A stretch of DNA of 64,000 nucleotides from Dryomyza anilis (GCA_951804985.1 OX638133.1:54899122-54963121); one strand, 5' to 3'. Shown: positions 18,708 to 32,633, numbered from the stretch's first letter. Notes: a model not told the origin generated them from the letters alone. Program-made: numbers and translations.

Positions 18708-19668
18708 ATTGTCCTTTAAATAATAAAATGATTTTACCGATTCATTCCCACATTTACCAAATCAAGTCAACTATGAGATTTAAAGCTCCTGGATTTTGTT
18801 TATATTTTTATGCAAGTGCAATGTTTTGGTCAATAAATTTTTTACATTTTTCGGACAACTTTATCCCGAGATACAGTGATCCAAAGTTACAAAAAAAAAA
18901 CACTTTTGTGGGTTGTTTATACAAATATCTATTTATCGAGATATGCAATAAAACCCGTCGAGGTGTCATTTTAAAGCTAATAAAATTTTCCTGGACAGGT
19001 AATTATCCTTGCACTTGACATTGTATGTTCTCCATTGAAAATTCCTAAATGTTCATTGATTTATTATGAATATTCGTGCTAAATTTAAATACGGTATTTT
19101 GACGGAGTCATATTAAAAAAATCAAATTTCGATAATTTACGAAAAATGGGCTATATAGAAAAATTAGATCAAATTTGATGAAACTGACGCCATTTTCGGA
19201 ATCAGCGTTGTAGATGAATTCAAAACTTGTAACATATTTTATTTTTCCCAAAATTAGGGGACGAGTACTATTTCCATACATATAAATTCACACAAATTTG
19301 GAAAATTTATTACTAATTTTAATCCGTCAAAATACCATCATGAAATTCGGCACTAATAATGACTGAAAAATTAACAATGAAAAATTAAGGATTTTTTTTT
19401 CAAACAGAGTGGACTATAGCTCATCTGGATCAATAGATATTTTAATATGAACAACCTACAAAAGTGTTTTTTGTAACTTTGCATCACTGTATGACAGAAT
19501 AAAGTTATTCGAAATAATTAAAAATTAATTGACCAAAACATTTCAATTGATCCTTGCATAAAAAAATTTAACCAAAATCCAAGAGCTTTAAATATCATAG
19601 TTGACTTGATTTGGTAAATGTAGTGTGGGAATGATTCAGTTAAAACTTTTTATTATTTAAAGGACAAT
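18708..19668. mobile_element. Foldback element with two long inverted arms, unit A1
   Basis: Arm 1 (18708-about 19050) read backwards matches arm 2 (about 19400-19668) over several hundred bases at what looks like 75-85 percent. Shared blocks include AAAGGACAAT, TTGACTTGATTTGGTAAAT, AGAGCTTTAAAT, TTGACCAAAACATT and ACAAAAGTGTTTTT. The centre is itself partly palindromic. The 120-codon open frame at 18656-19018 is just arm 1 read forward. Arms this long suggest a foldback-type transposon or a fused inverted duplication of one element; no transposase is seen. Confidence 0.75.
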
Positions 19669-20479
19669 CCCTAGTGGAAATTTGCCCTATGCGCCATCGG
19701 GAATTTATCGGGTTTTCGTCGGGTAACCCCTATCAGAGAAAACATGATCATTGCCTTGTCATGCTCACCATAGCAGAGTTTACATTATCTAAATGGTCCT
19801 GATCATTACTACATTAGTTGTCCCTCCTAAGGAAATTTCAATCGGGTAATGATCGGAATTTAATGAGAAAAGCCCTAAATATTTTTTTAAACGAGAAAGT
19901 ATCAGAAATATTTTACCATTAATATGAACATATTTTTTACGAAGTATTTACAATTAACGGTCATTTATCATCATATGTACATATAATGATCACACATTCC
20001 TTCATATCTTAAATTTAATATATAATTTTTAATTTTCCAAATGTAAAAATAATTATATAAAATTATAGTAAATATTATCATTGAAATAATAATTTTATCA
20101 GTTGTCTAAAATCATAATATATGTCTAACATTGCTAACCTTGATAAAATAATACATGCAATTCACATTGAGAATTTGATCCGTCGTTTTAAAATCTTTTT
20201 AAAACCCATATTTAAACCTAACATTGATATATCTGCTGCAAATCGGACGTAAGATGACCACCCGATTGACTGAAACGCACATTTGAGCACTAGAAATATA
20301 CATTTTAAATATATACATAGAACTGAATTAATTCATGTTTATAATCTTAATAAAAATGAATTAATTCATGTGTTTGTAATCTTAATGACACATTGAATTA
20401 CACATGATTTAAACTAAACACAACTGTTCTAAAAAATGTAAGTTTCGTTTTTTTTATTGAAAACTGCCTTGTGTTACAA
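19669..20479. repeat. Core flank of array units, intact form
   Basis: The counterpart of 12967-13396, but without the LINE insertion: about 90 bp (20102-20191) that are missing at locus 1 are present here. No coding sequence. Equivalent stretches precede the ORF1 relic in every complete unit. Confidence 0.75.
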
Positions 20480-21507
20480 TCAAGAACAAAAAACCAAAAG
20501 CATTTTGTTAAAATGTACGATTTGGAATTGCTGTTGCCTCATCAGGATCCCGTGATTCATATTGCAATTAGTTAAAATGATGCAATATGAAGTTGAATCG
20601 ACCTCCGCGATGTGCAAAGCATGCAACCAGTGGTGACGCATCACGCTCTGCAAATCTTTGGTGGCCATAGGCTCCTCTGTTGGGGTCTGGTTGCTGACGT
20701 CGCCCACGTACAGAAGGGCTATGTGGTTATCCGACTTTTCCTCCTCAGAGCGTGGTAGGCCGACTTAGTCTCCAGTTTCTTCATCTGCCGCCTCCTCGAC
20801 ATTATGCATCTGGGTCACATGCAGTGTACCTGCTGCCGATATCGTCGGTGCTTCTCCTTTATTATTTTCATCGACATCTTCGTCATCCCTGTTCTTCGAT
20901 ACGTGCACAGATACGTTGCCGAATCTGTATTTCAGCACGCGTCATGCCTTCTCGATCTCCTACATCGATTTAGTATCGACCCCCCATCTGGAGTAGTTGA
21001 CTGTTGGCATCTTCGGTGACACGATACACCTTCCATATACCCTTCGTTCTGCTTGTCCAGAAGGATTAGCAACTTGCTGGTTTCTTTCCCAACGCTTCTG
21101 GGAATGTAGATTTTAATGGTGTGCATGTGAAGTATGTCATCAACCAAACATGCCATCAACTCCATCCCCTTCAACGCCGTTAGTTTTCCAGCCGCCTGTT
21201 CAAACCAGTCTGCAGTCTCCTGGTTGGTGCATTCCACTAGCAGCTTGAAGGATATGCCTTCGAATTCCAGTTCGAGCATATCCTTCATCCGAGATCCATT
21301 TCATCCACGATCGCCTCCTCCAGAGTTGAGAGATTCTCACTGGTGAGTACTTGATCGGGAAAGTCCTTCGCCAATACGGCCACCCTTACCGACTTCACGG
21401 CACTAGCATAGCTTGTGCTCGGTTTGGGTGGTTTCCCGTGTACTGGTTTTGTGAGTACCCTGCATTGGTGGAGGCCTTCTCCGTTCGCACCTTTTTGGTA
21501 TTCTTTT
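20480..21507 (-). pseudogene. LINE ORF1 relic, unit A2
   Basis: Has the 16 bp missing from A1, but the frame still breaks: after TLEEAIVDEMDLG a TGA occurs (about 21286) and the next part (MKDMLELEFEG on) is in another frame. Confidence 0.7.
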
Positions 21508-21516
21508 ATCTCTATT

Positions 21517-21822
21517 CGTGGTTCAGTGGTTAGTGCGTTGGACTGCGAGCCGAAAGGTCTCCGGTTCAAGCCTGGACTGTGGTTAACAACATCTTTTCAT
21601 AGAAACATTTTTCTATACCGCGCTACCTCTCGGCAGTAAATGGCAAACCTCCGAGAGTAAAAACATTGCCTATGAAAAGCTCTCACCCGCCGTTCGGATT
21701 CGGCAATAAACTGTAGGTCCCACCACTTTGAGTACAAATATAACAAGCACAGCTCAAAATGGTGAGAGAGCTCGGCCTAAGTTCTTATAGGACTGTAGTG
21801 CCAAACTATTATTATTATTATT
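21517..21822 (+). mobile_element. SINE, unit A2
   Basis: 306 bp, same length and A box as A1, with ATCTCTATT on both sides. Confidence 0.9.
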
Positions 21823-22469
21823 ATCTCTATTAGATTGGCAATAAATTGTTAAAGGAGGATGATAATTATCAATGCCTGTTAGAGCATGAATAGACTGTTT
21901 AACTACCGAATTATTACTGTCAGTAGTAAAAACCAGATCAAGTTGTCTTTCTAGACAGTTAGTAATACAACTTACTTGTTGTAAGTTAGATGAGATAGTG
22001 GTTTTGATTTCGGTTTTTGTATAAATTTTTGTATAAATTTCGTGACCACAAACCAATGAAAAGCAACATTTTGACTTCACCTGAGATATGATCTGAATTG
22101 CAAAGAAGAAGAATTTTGTACAAATTTCATCCATAAAAGCCAAAGAAATTAAATTTCAACAATTCTGTGAACTGCCATATATGTAAACTAGTGATGATCA
22201 TTTGCAAGAGCAAGGCAAGAAATGGTAATCTTAATCTTTTAAATTTTAAATAAAAGATCGAAGACAAATATCTTAAACTGCATATTAATTATGAAAACGA
22301 ATAGAATTTGAACACTAATTGTATTTAAATTACTTATTTTTCATATTTTCAATTTCTTCAACATTTTACTAAAACAAAAAAAAAATCCAATAACATGAAA
22401 ATTTTAATTATATTTTAACAATAATTAACTAACAAAAAGTAATTGTTTAAATCAAGGCCATAATAAAAT

Positions 22470-22702
22470 GAACGAAAAGTCACCAAATACATTTTCAAAA
22501 TGCTAAATATTTTTTACAAACATCTTTATGTATCTGTCAATTTTTAATCGAGAATCTCCATTTTTTTACCACATGATAAGAAAATGTAAATCTATCAATT
22601 GATATTTCAACTTTAAAAATGCATCAATTACTTTTTATAATATTAATCAACAAACTCGAAAATTATGTTTTTCATAAAAATGTATTTGGTGACTTTTCGT
22701 TC
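22470..22702. mobile_element. MITE, unit A2
   Basis: Both 26-bp inverted ends intact. Confidence 0.8.
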
Positions 22703-24449
22703 TACAACGACGATATACATTATACGATATACAATAAATACTTACAATAAATATAAGGAATATTTCGTATAGGCATATTTATATTTTCGTCACAGATTGA
22801 AAAATCCGTATGCTACACGTACCGTATGTCAAGAGAACTCAAATAATATCTTACAGAGTAACATTTTTCTTTGCGATCACCATGCGGGCACAAACTCAAA
22901 CGCTACAAAGCGAATACTAACAGAAAGAAGAGAATATAACAATAACGATTCGTATACACACACTTTCACAACGACAACTGCATGACAACAGACAGACGCA
23001 TGACAACGGACAGACGCATGGCACCACACTAGATGTATGTATCTAGTACAGCTCTCTAGTTGGCAACAACAACGAGTTCTCTTTGTGGTACACAAAATTT
23101 CCCGCCTAAAATTCTATCAAAAGCTTGGATGGATGCTGCTTTATTCGCATTTTTGTTGTTGTTGCACTTTCAAACGAATCAGCGGATTTGTGAAAGAAGA
23201 AAAACATAAAAAACAATATATCAGCTATCAGTATCAATAGCAATATGTCAGCACTGTGAAATTGTTCATATATAATTTTTTATTTCTTCATGATTTTACA
23301 ATTAACAAAAAAATTATATATAAAAGTAAAACAAAAATAATAATGTGCATAGCACAGTGCATATGCACAATCGATGTACGAACTTGCGTAGCGAAGAAAA
23401 GAGAAAAAACATTGTTTTGTTTATTTTATCTTTTTGAAGCGACTTTTGAAGCACTTTTAAAGCTATTAACGCTTCAAAAGTGCTTCACAGGCCTTATTTT
23501 TAAGATGCTTATATTCTTTAGAATTGACAAAAACAAAAAAAACACACATCTTCATTACTGTTAACGTTCATAAATATTTTGTACGCTTTCCATTGTTACT
23601 TGTTGTTCAATATTTAGTAATATCATGAATTCTTTTGTATATTATTATTACCTTAGAAACATAATAAATACATTAAAATCATATAAAAACGAAAGTCTTC
23701 CTTTTCTTGCAGTCTTAGTCTTACTCTTGTTCTTTTTCTTGCAAAATCTCGATCTTTTTCTCGCTTTTGTTCTTGCAAAAAATGCAAGAACAAGATGCAA
23801 GAACAAGAAATTTTTAATCATCACTAATGTAAACAAATATCTACCTTATACTTGAAATGTTTCAATTCGATTAATGAAACAAAAAACAAATTTTAGACCA
23901 ATTACCGTTGTTTTGGAAATATCGTTTCACAAAAAAAACATGTGAATTTTTGTACAACCAAAAATGTTTATTTTGGGAACTCCAAATTTAATTAATGATA
24001 TTTTACTTAAGATCTTCTATATAAAATAAAATATGTTTTTCTTTTTCTTTTTATACTTTTTTAAAAACCGTTTTAAACCGGTATAAAACCGAAACCGTTT
24101 ATATCGGTTTTGGATATTGGTTTATTTCTGATTTTCGGTTACGGTTTCAGTCCTTGATTTAAACTCAGCATCTACATAAATTACTTAAAAAGTGTCTAAG
24201 TTTTTGTAAAACCTACACATTTAGCTTACCAAAACTTTTTAATTTATTAAAATAGGTTATATATAGTTATATACGACAAAGCAATTCAAATTTGAATACA
24301 TTTTTGAAATTTGAAAAATCGTTTAAAATTCATGTTGTAGATAATCCACACATTTTTACAGTAATTAAAAGTTAATTCAATTATCTTATCAGAACTTTTG
24401 GATTTATCAAAATTTAACAAGAAACAACAAAGTTATGATCGATTAAATC

Positions 24450-25439
24450 ATTGTCCTTTAAATAATAAAATGATTTTACCGATTCATTCCCACATTTACC
24501 AAATCAAGTCAACTATGAGATTTAAAGCTCCTGGATTTTGTTTATATTTTTATGCAAGTGCAATGTTTTGGTCAATAAATTTTTTACATTTTTCGGACAA
24601 CTTTATCCCGAGATACAGTGATCCAAAGTTACAAAAAAAAACACTTTTGTGGGTTGTTTATACAAATATCTATTTATCGAGATATGCAATAAAACCCGTC
24701 GAGGTGTCATTTTAAAGCTAATAAAATTTTCCTGGACATGTGGTAATTATCCTTGCACTTGACATTGTATGTTCTCCATTGAAAATTCCTAAATGTTCAT
24801 TGATTTATTATGAATATTCGTGCTAAATTTAAATACGGTATTTTGACGGAGTCATATTAAAAAAATCAAATTTCGATAATTTACGAAAAATGGGCTATAT
24901 AGAAAAATTAGATCAAATTTGATGAAACTGACGCCATTTTCGGAATCAGCGTTGTAGATGAATTCAAAACTTGTAACATATTTTATTTTTCCCAAAATTA
25001 GGGGACGAGTACTATTTCCATACATATAAATTCACACAAATTTGGAAAATTTATTACTAATTTTAATCCGTCAAAATACCATCATGAAATTCGGCACTAA
25101 TAATGACTGAAAAATTAACAATGAAAAATTAAGGATTTTTTTTTCAAACAGAGTGCTTTTTACGGACATACTACTCGACGAGGACTATAGCTCATCTGGA
25201 TCAATAGATATTTTAATATGAACAACCTACAAAAGTGTTTTTTGTAACTTTGCATCACTGTATGACAGAATAAAGTTATTCGAAATAATTAAAAATTAAT
25301 TGACCAAAACATTTCAATTGATCCTTGCATAAAAAAATTTAACCAAAATCCAAGAGCTTTAAATATCATAGTTGACTTGATTTGGTAAATGTAGTGTGGG
25401 AATGATTCAGTTAAAACTTTTTATTATTTAAAGGACAAT
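24450..25439. mobile_element. Foldback element, unit A2
   Basis: The centre includes GTGCTTTTTACGGACATACT, absent from A1. The join CTGGACATGTGGTAATTATC after arm 1 is preserved; in A1 this is shortened to CTGGACAGGTAATTATC. Confidence 0.75.
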
Positions 25440-26098
25440 CCCTAGTGGAAATTTGCCCTATGCGCCATCGGGAATTTATCGGGTTTTCGTCGGGTAACCC
25501 CTATCAGAGAAAACATGATCATTGCCTTGTCATGCTCACCATAGCAGAGTTTACATTATCTAAATGGTCCTGATCATTACTAAATTAGTTGTCCCTCCTA
25601 AGGAAATTTCAATCGGGTAATGATCGGAATTTAATGAGAAAAGCCCTAAATATTTTTTTAAACGAGAAAGTATCAGAAATATTTTACCATTAATATGAAC
25701 ATATTTTTTACGAAGTATTTACAATTAACGGTCATTTATCATCATATGTACATATAATGATCACACATTCCTTCATATCTTAAATTTAATATATAATTTT
25801 TAATTTTCCAAATGTAAAAATAATTATATAAAATTATAGTAAATATTATCATTGAAATAATAATTTTATCAGTTGTCTAAAATCATAATATATGTCTAAC
25901 ATTGCTAACCTTGATAAAATAATACATGCAATTCACATTGAGAATTTGATCCGTCGTTTTAAAATCTTTTTAAAACCCATATTTAAACCTAACATTGATA
26001 TATCTGCTGCAAATCGGACGTAAGATGACCACCCGATTGACTGAAACGCACATTTGAGCACTAGAAATATACATTTTAAATATATACATAGAACTTAG

Positions 26099-26849
26099 TC
26101 TCCGACTTAGTCTCCAGTTTCTTCATCTGCCGCCTCCTCGACATTATGCATCTGGGTCACATGCAGTGTACCTGCTGCCGATATCGTCGGTGCTTCTCCT
26201 TTATTATTTTCATCGACATCTTCGTCATCCCTGTTCTTCGATACGTGCACAGATACGTTGCCGAATCTGTATTTCAGCACGCGTCATGCCTTCTCGATCT
26301 CCTACATCGATTTAGTATCGACCCCCCATCTGGAGTAGTTGACTGTTGGCATCTTCGGAGACACGATACACCTTCCATATACCCTTCGTTCTGCTTGTCC
26401 AGAAGGATTAGCAACTTGCTGGTTTCTTTCCCAACGCTTCTGGGAATGTAGATTTTAATGGTGTGCATGTGAAGTATGTCATCAACCAAACATGCCATCA
26501 ACTCCATCCCCTTCAACGCCGTTAGTTTTCCAGCCGCCTGTTCAAACCAGTCTGCAGTCTCCTGGTTGGTGCATTCCACTAGCAGCTTGAAGGATATGCC
26601 TTCGAATTCCAGTTCGAGCATATCCTTCATCCGAGATCCATTTCATCCACGATCGCCTCCTCCAGAGTTGAGAGATTCTCACTGGTGAGTACTTGATCGG
26701 GAAAGTCCTTCGCCAATACGGCCACCCTTACCGACTTCACGGCACTAGCATAGCTTGTGCTCGGTTTGGGTGGTTTCCCGTGTACTGGTTTTGTGAGTAC
26801 CCTGCATTGGTGGAGGCCTTCTCCGTTCGCACCTTTTTGGTATTCTTTT
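26099..26849 (-). pseudogene. LINE ORF1 relic, unit A3 (C-terminal end deleted)
   Basis: The GDVSNQTPTEEP end present in A1, A2, A4 and A5 is lost in the 427-bp deletion; the rest matches A2. Confidence 0.7.
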
Positions 26850-26858
26850 ATCTCTATT

Positions 26859-27168
26859 CGTGGTTCAGTGGTCAGTGGTTAGTGCGTTGGACTGCGAGCC
26901 GAAAGGTCTCCGGTTCAAGCCTGGACTGTGGTTAACAACATCTTTTCATAGAAACATTTTTCTATACCGCGCTACCTCTCGGCAGTAAATGGCAAACCTC
27001 CGAGAGTAAAAACATTGCCTATGAAAAGCTCTCACCCGCCGTTCGGATTCGGCAATAAACTGTAGGTCCCACCACTTTGAGTACAAATATAACACGCACA
27101 GCTCAAAATGGTGAGAGAGCTCGGCCTAAGTTCTTATAGGACTGTAGTGCCAAACTATTATTATTATT
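26859..27168 (+). mobile_element. SINE, unit A3, A box duplicated
   Basis: GTTCAGTGG is followed by an 8-bp repeat (TCAGTGGT type), so the A box reads CAGTGGTCAGTGGTTAG. A1 and A2 lack this; A4-A6 share it. The (TTA)n tail is one repeat shorter than in A4. Confidence 0.9.
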
Positions 27169-27800
27169 ATCTCTATTAGATTGGCAATAAATTGTTAAAG
27201 GAGGATGATAATTATCAATGCCTGTTAGAGCATGAATAGACTGTTTAACTACCGAATTATTACTGTCAGTAGTAAAAACCAGATCAAGTTGTCTTTCTAG
27301 ACAGTTAGTAATACAACTTACTTGTTGTAAGTTAGATGAGATAGTGGTTTTGATTTCGGTTTTTGTATAAATTTCGTGACCACAAACCAATGAAAAGCAA
27401 CATTTTGACTTCACCTGAGATATGATCTGAATTGCAAAGAAGAAGAATTTTGTACAAATTTCATCCATAAAAGCCAAAGAAATTAAATTTCAACAATTCT
27501 GTGAACTGCCATATATGTAAACTAGTGATGATCATTTGCAAGAGCAAGTCAAGAAATGGTAATCTTAATCTTTTAAATTTTAAATAAAAGATCGAAGACA
27601 AATATCTTAAACTGCATATTAATTATGAAAACGAATAGAATTTGAACACTAATTGTATTTAAATTACTTATTTTTCATATTTTCAATTTCTTCAACATTT
27701 TACTAAAAAAAAAAAATCCAATAACATGAAAATTTTAATTATATTTTAACAATAATTAACTAACAAAAAGTAATTGTTTAAATCAAGGCCATAATAAAAT

Positions 27801-28032
27801 GAACGAAAAGTCACCAAATACATTTTCAAAATGCTAAATATTTTTTACAAACATCTTTATGTATCTGTCAATTTTTAATCGAGAATCTCCATTTTTTACC
27901 ACATGATAAGAAAATGTAAATCTATCAATTGATATTTCAACTTTAAAAATGCATCAATTACTTTTTATAATATTAATCAACAAACTCGAAAATTATGTTT
28001 TTCATAAAAATGTATTTGGTGACTTTTCGTTC
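27801..28032. mobile_element. MITE, unit A3
   Basis: Both ends intact; 1 bp shorter inside. Confidence 0.8.
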
Positions 28033-29805
28033 TACAACGACGATATACATTATACGATATACAATAAATATAAGGAATATTTCGTATAGGCATATTTATA
28101 TTTTCGTCACAGATTAAAAAATCCGTATGCTACACGTACCGTATGTCAAGAGAACTCAAATAATATCTTACAGAGTAACATTTTTCTTTGCGATCACCAT
28201 GCGGGCACAAACTCAAACGCTACAAAGCGAATACTAACAGAAAGAAGAGAATATAACAATAACGATTCGTATACACACACTTTCACAACGACAACTCTTC
28301 GTTGCTATCCTGTATCGCATGGCAACAAACAGACGCATGACAACAGACAGACGCATGACAACGGACAGACGCATGGCACCACACTAGATGTATGTATCTA
28401 GTACAGCTCTCTAGTTGGCAACAACAACGAGTTCTCTTTGTGGTACACAAAATTTCCCGCCTAAAATTCTATCAAAAGCTTGGATGGATGCTGCTTTATT
28501 CGCATTTTTGTTGTTGTTGCACTTTCAAACGAATCAGCGGATTTGTGAAAGAAGAAAAACATAAAAAACAATATATCAGCTATCAGTATCAATAGCAATA
28601 TATCAGCACTGTGAAATTGTTCATATATAATTTTTTATTTCTTCATGATTTTACAATTAACAAAAAAATTATATATAAAAGTAAAACAAAAATAATAATG
28701 TGCATAGCACAGTGCATATGCACAATCGATGTACGAACTTGCGTAGCGAAGAAAAGAGAAAAAACATTGTTTTGTTTATTTTATCTTTTTGAAGCGACTT
28801 TTGAAGCACTTTTAAAGCTATTAACGCTTCAAAAGTGCTTCACAGGCCTTATTTTTAAGATGCTTATATTCTTTAGAATTGACAAAAACAAAAAAAAACA
28901 CACATCTTCATTACTGTTAACGTTCATAAATATTTTGTACGCTTTCCATTGTTACTTGTTGTTCAATATTTAGTAATATCATGAATTCTTTTGTATATTA
29001 TTATTACCTTAGAAACATAATAAATACATTAAAATCATAAAAAAACGCAAGTCTTCCTTTTCTTGCAGTCTTAGTCTTGCTCTTGTTCTTTTTCTTGCAA
29101 AATCTCGATCTTTTTCTCGCTTTTGTTCTTGCAAAAAATGCAAGAACAAGATGCAAGAACAAAAAATTTTTAATCATCACTAATGTAAACAAATATCTAC
29201 CTTATACTTGAAATGTTTCAATTCGATTAATGAAACAAAAAACAAATTTTAGACCAATTACCGTTGTTTTGGAAATATCGTTTCACAAAAAAAACATGTG
29301 AATTTTTGTACAACCAAAAATGTTTATTTTGGGAACTCCAAATTTAATTAATGATATTTTACTTAAGATCTTCTATATAAAATAAAATATGTTTTTCTTT
29401 TTCTTTTTATACTTTTTTAAATACCGTTTTAAACCGGTATAAAACCGAAACCGTTTATATCGGTTTTGGATATCGGTTTATTTCTGATTTTCGGTTACGG
29501 TTTCAGTCCTTGATTTAAACTCAGCATCTACATAAATTACTTAAAAAGTGTCTAAGTTTTTGTAAAACCTACACATTTAGCTTACCAAAACTTTTTAATT
29601 TATTAAAATAGGTTATATATAGTTATATACGACAAAGCAATTCAAATTTGAATACATTTTTGAAATTTGAAAAATCGTTTAAAATTCATGTTGTAGATAA
29701 TCCACACATTTTTACAGTAATTAAAAGTTAATTCAATTATCTTATCAGAACTTTTGGATTTATCAAAATTTAACAAGAAACAACAAAGTTATGATCGATT
29801 AAATC

Positions 29806-30794
29806 ATTGTCCTTTAAATAATAAAATGATTTTACCGATTCATTCCCACATTTACCAAATCAAGTCAACTATGAGATTTAAAGCTCCTGGATTTTGTTTA
29901 TATTTTTATGCAAGTGCAATGTTTTGGTCAATAAATTTTTTACATTTTTCGGACAACTTTATCCCGAGATACAGTGATCCAAAGTTACAAAAAAAAACAC
30001 TTTTGTGGGTTGTTTATACAAATATCTATTTATCGAGATATGCAATAAACCCGTCGAGGTGTCATTTTAAAGTTAATAAAATTTTCCTGGACATGTGGTA
30101 ATTATCCTTGCACTTGACATTGTATGTTCTCCATTGAAAATTCCTAAATGTTCATTGATTTATTATGAATATTCGTGCTAAATTTAAATACGGTATTTTG
30201 ACGGAGTCATATTAAAAAAATCAAATTTCGATAATTTACGAAAAATGGGCTATATAGAAAAATTAGATCAAATTTGATGAAACTGACGCCATTTTCGGAA
30301 TCAGCGTTGTAGATGAATTCAAAACTTGTAACATATTTTATTTTTCCCAAAATTAGGGGACGAGTACTATTTCCATACATATAAATTCACACAAATTTGG
30401 AAAATTTATTACTAATTTTAATCCGTCAAAATACCATCATGAAATTCGGCACTAATAATGACTGAAAAATTAACAATGAAAAATTAAGGATTTTTTTTTC
30501 AAACAGAGTGCTTTTTACGGACATACTACTCGACGAGGACTATAGCTCATCTGGATCAATAGATATTTTAATATGAACAACCTACAAAAGTGTTTTTTGT
30601 AACTTTGCATCACTGTATGACAGAATAAAGTTATTCGAAATAATTAAAAATTAATTGACCAAAACATTTCAATTGATCCTTGCATAAAAAAATTTAACCA
30701 AAATCCAAGAGCTTTAAATATCATAGTTGACTTGATTTGGTAAATGTAGTGTGGGAATGATTCAGTTAAAACTTTTTATTATTTAAAGGACAAT
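29806..30794. mobile_element. Foldback element, unit A3
   Basis: Both arms and centre present, as in A2. Confidence 0.75.
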
Positions 30795-31605
30795 CCCTAG
30801 TGGAAATTTGCCCTATGCGCCATCGGGAATTTATCGGGTTTTCGTCGGGTAACCCCTATCAGAGAAAACATGATCATTGCCTTGTCATGCTCACCATAGC
30901 AGAGTTTACATTATCTAAATGGTCCTGATCATTACTACATTAGTTGTCCCTCCTAAGGAAATTTCAATCGGGTAATGATCGGAATTTAATGAGAAAAGCC
31001 CTAAATATTTTTTTAAACGAGAAAGTATCAGAAATATTTTACCATTAATATGAACATATTTTTTACGAAGTATTTACAATTAACGGTCATTTATCATCAT
31101 ATGTACATATAATGATCACACATTCCTTCATATCTTAAATTTAATATATAATTTTTAATTTTCCAAATGTAAAAATAATTATATAAAATTATAGTAAATA
31201 TTATCATTGAAATAATAATTTTATCAGTTGTCTAAAATCATAATATATGTCTAACATTGCTAACCTTGATAAAATAATACATGCAATTCACATTGAGAAT
31301 TTGATCCGTCGTTTTAAAATCTTTTTAAAACCCATATTTAAACCTAACATTGATATATCTGCTGCAAATCGGACGTAAGATGACCACCCGATTGACTGAA
31401 ACGCACATTTGAGCACTAGAAATATACATTTTAAATATATACATAGAACTGAATTAATTCATGTTTATAATCTTAATAAAAATGAATTAATTCATGTGTT
31501 TGTAATCTTAATGACACATTGAATTACACATGATTTAAACTAAACACAACTGTTCTAAAAAATGTAAGTTTCGTTTTTTTTATTGAAAACTGCCTTGTGT
31601 TACAA

Positions 31606-32633
31606 TCAAGAACAAAAAACCAAAAGCATTTTGTTAAAATGTACGATTTGGAATTGCTGTTGCCTCATCAGGATCCCGTGATTCATATTGCAATTAGTTA
31701 AAATGATGCAATATGAAGTTGAATCGACCTCCGCGATGTGCAAAGCATGCAACCAGTGGTGACGCATCACGCTCTGCAAATCTTTGGTGGCCATAGGCTC
31801 CTCTGTTGGGGTCTGGTTGCTGACGTCGCCCACGTACAGAAGGGCTATGTGGTTATCCGACTTTTCCTCCTCAGAGCGTGGTAGGCCGACTTAGTCTCCA
31901 GTTTCTTCATCTGCCGCCTCCTCGACATTATGCATCTGGGTCACATGCAGTGTACCTGCTGCCGATATCGTCGGTGCTTCTCCTTTATTATTTTCATCGA
32001 CATCTTCGTCATCCCTGTTCTTCGATACGTGCACAGATACGTTGCCGAATCTGTATTTCAGCACGCGTCATGCCTTCTCGATCTCCTACATCGATTTAGT
32101 ATCGACCCCCCATCTGGAGTAGTTGATTGTTGGCATCTTCGGTGACACGATACACCTTCCATATACCCTTCGTTCTGCTTGTCCAGAAGGATTAGCAACT
32201 TGCTGGTTTCTTTCCCAACGCTTCTGGGAATGTAGATTTTAATGGTGTGCATGTGAAGTATGTCATCAACCAAACATGCCATCAACTCCATCCCCTTCAA
32301 CGCCGTTAGTTTTCCAGCCGCCTGTTCAAACCAGTCTGCAGTCTCCTGGTTGGTGCATTCCACTAGCAGCTTGAAGGATATGCCTTCGAATTCCAGTTCG
32401 AGCATATCCTTCATCCGAGATCCATTTCATCCACGATCGCCTCCTCCAGAGTTGAGAGATTCTCACTGGTGAGTACTTGATCGGGAAAGTCCTTCGCCAA
32501 TACGGCCACCCTTACCGACTTCACGGCACTAGCATAGCTTGTGCTCGGTTTGGGTGGTTTCCCGTGTACTGGTTTTGTGAGTACCCTGCATTGGTGGAGG
32601 CCTTCTCCGTTCGCACCTTTTTGGTATTCTTTT
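31606..32633 (-). pseudogene. LINE ORF1 relic, unit A4
   Basis: Same break after IVDEMDLG as in A2. Confidence 0.7.

Larger units (their letters stand above)
14473..20191. repeat. Array A unit A1 (5719 bp)
   Basis: The unit start is set arbitrarily at AATCTTTTTAAAACCC, the first base after the LINE insertion. Order: ORF1 relic, SINE, endonuclease relic, MITE, minisatellite, hairpins, foldback element, core flank. Its left part carries bases shared with array B (for example AAAACGTACG near 14790), unlike A2-A5. The foldback centre has a 27-bp deletion relative to A2, and the ORF1 relic lacks 16 bp near 15560. Confidence 0.92.
20192..25962. repeat. Array A unit A2 (5771 bp)
   Basis: The most complete unit. 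Components: ORF1 relic 20480-21507, SINE 21517-21822, endonuclease relic 21832-22143, MITE 22470-22702, foldback 24450-25439. It shares with A1 the short A-box form of the SINE, ACAAGCACAG in the SINE body, and GATATTGG near 24115. Confidence 0.93.
25963..31317. repeat. Array A unit A3 (5355 bp, with deletion)
   Basis: About 427 bp (A2 equivalent 20335-20761) are missing at 26096, where 8 bp (TAGTCTCC) have been added that copy the sequence just downstream. Components: ORF1 relic 26099-26849, SINE 26859-27168, endonuclease relic 27178-27477, MITE 27801-28032, minisatellite 28318-28377, foldback 29806-30794. Confidence 0.92.

Noticed and set aside
18656..19018. 120-codon open frame repeated in A units
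   Set aside because: It is foldback arm 1 read forward; its end differs between units with small indels, and the composition is that of AT-rich DNA.
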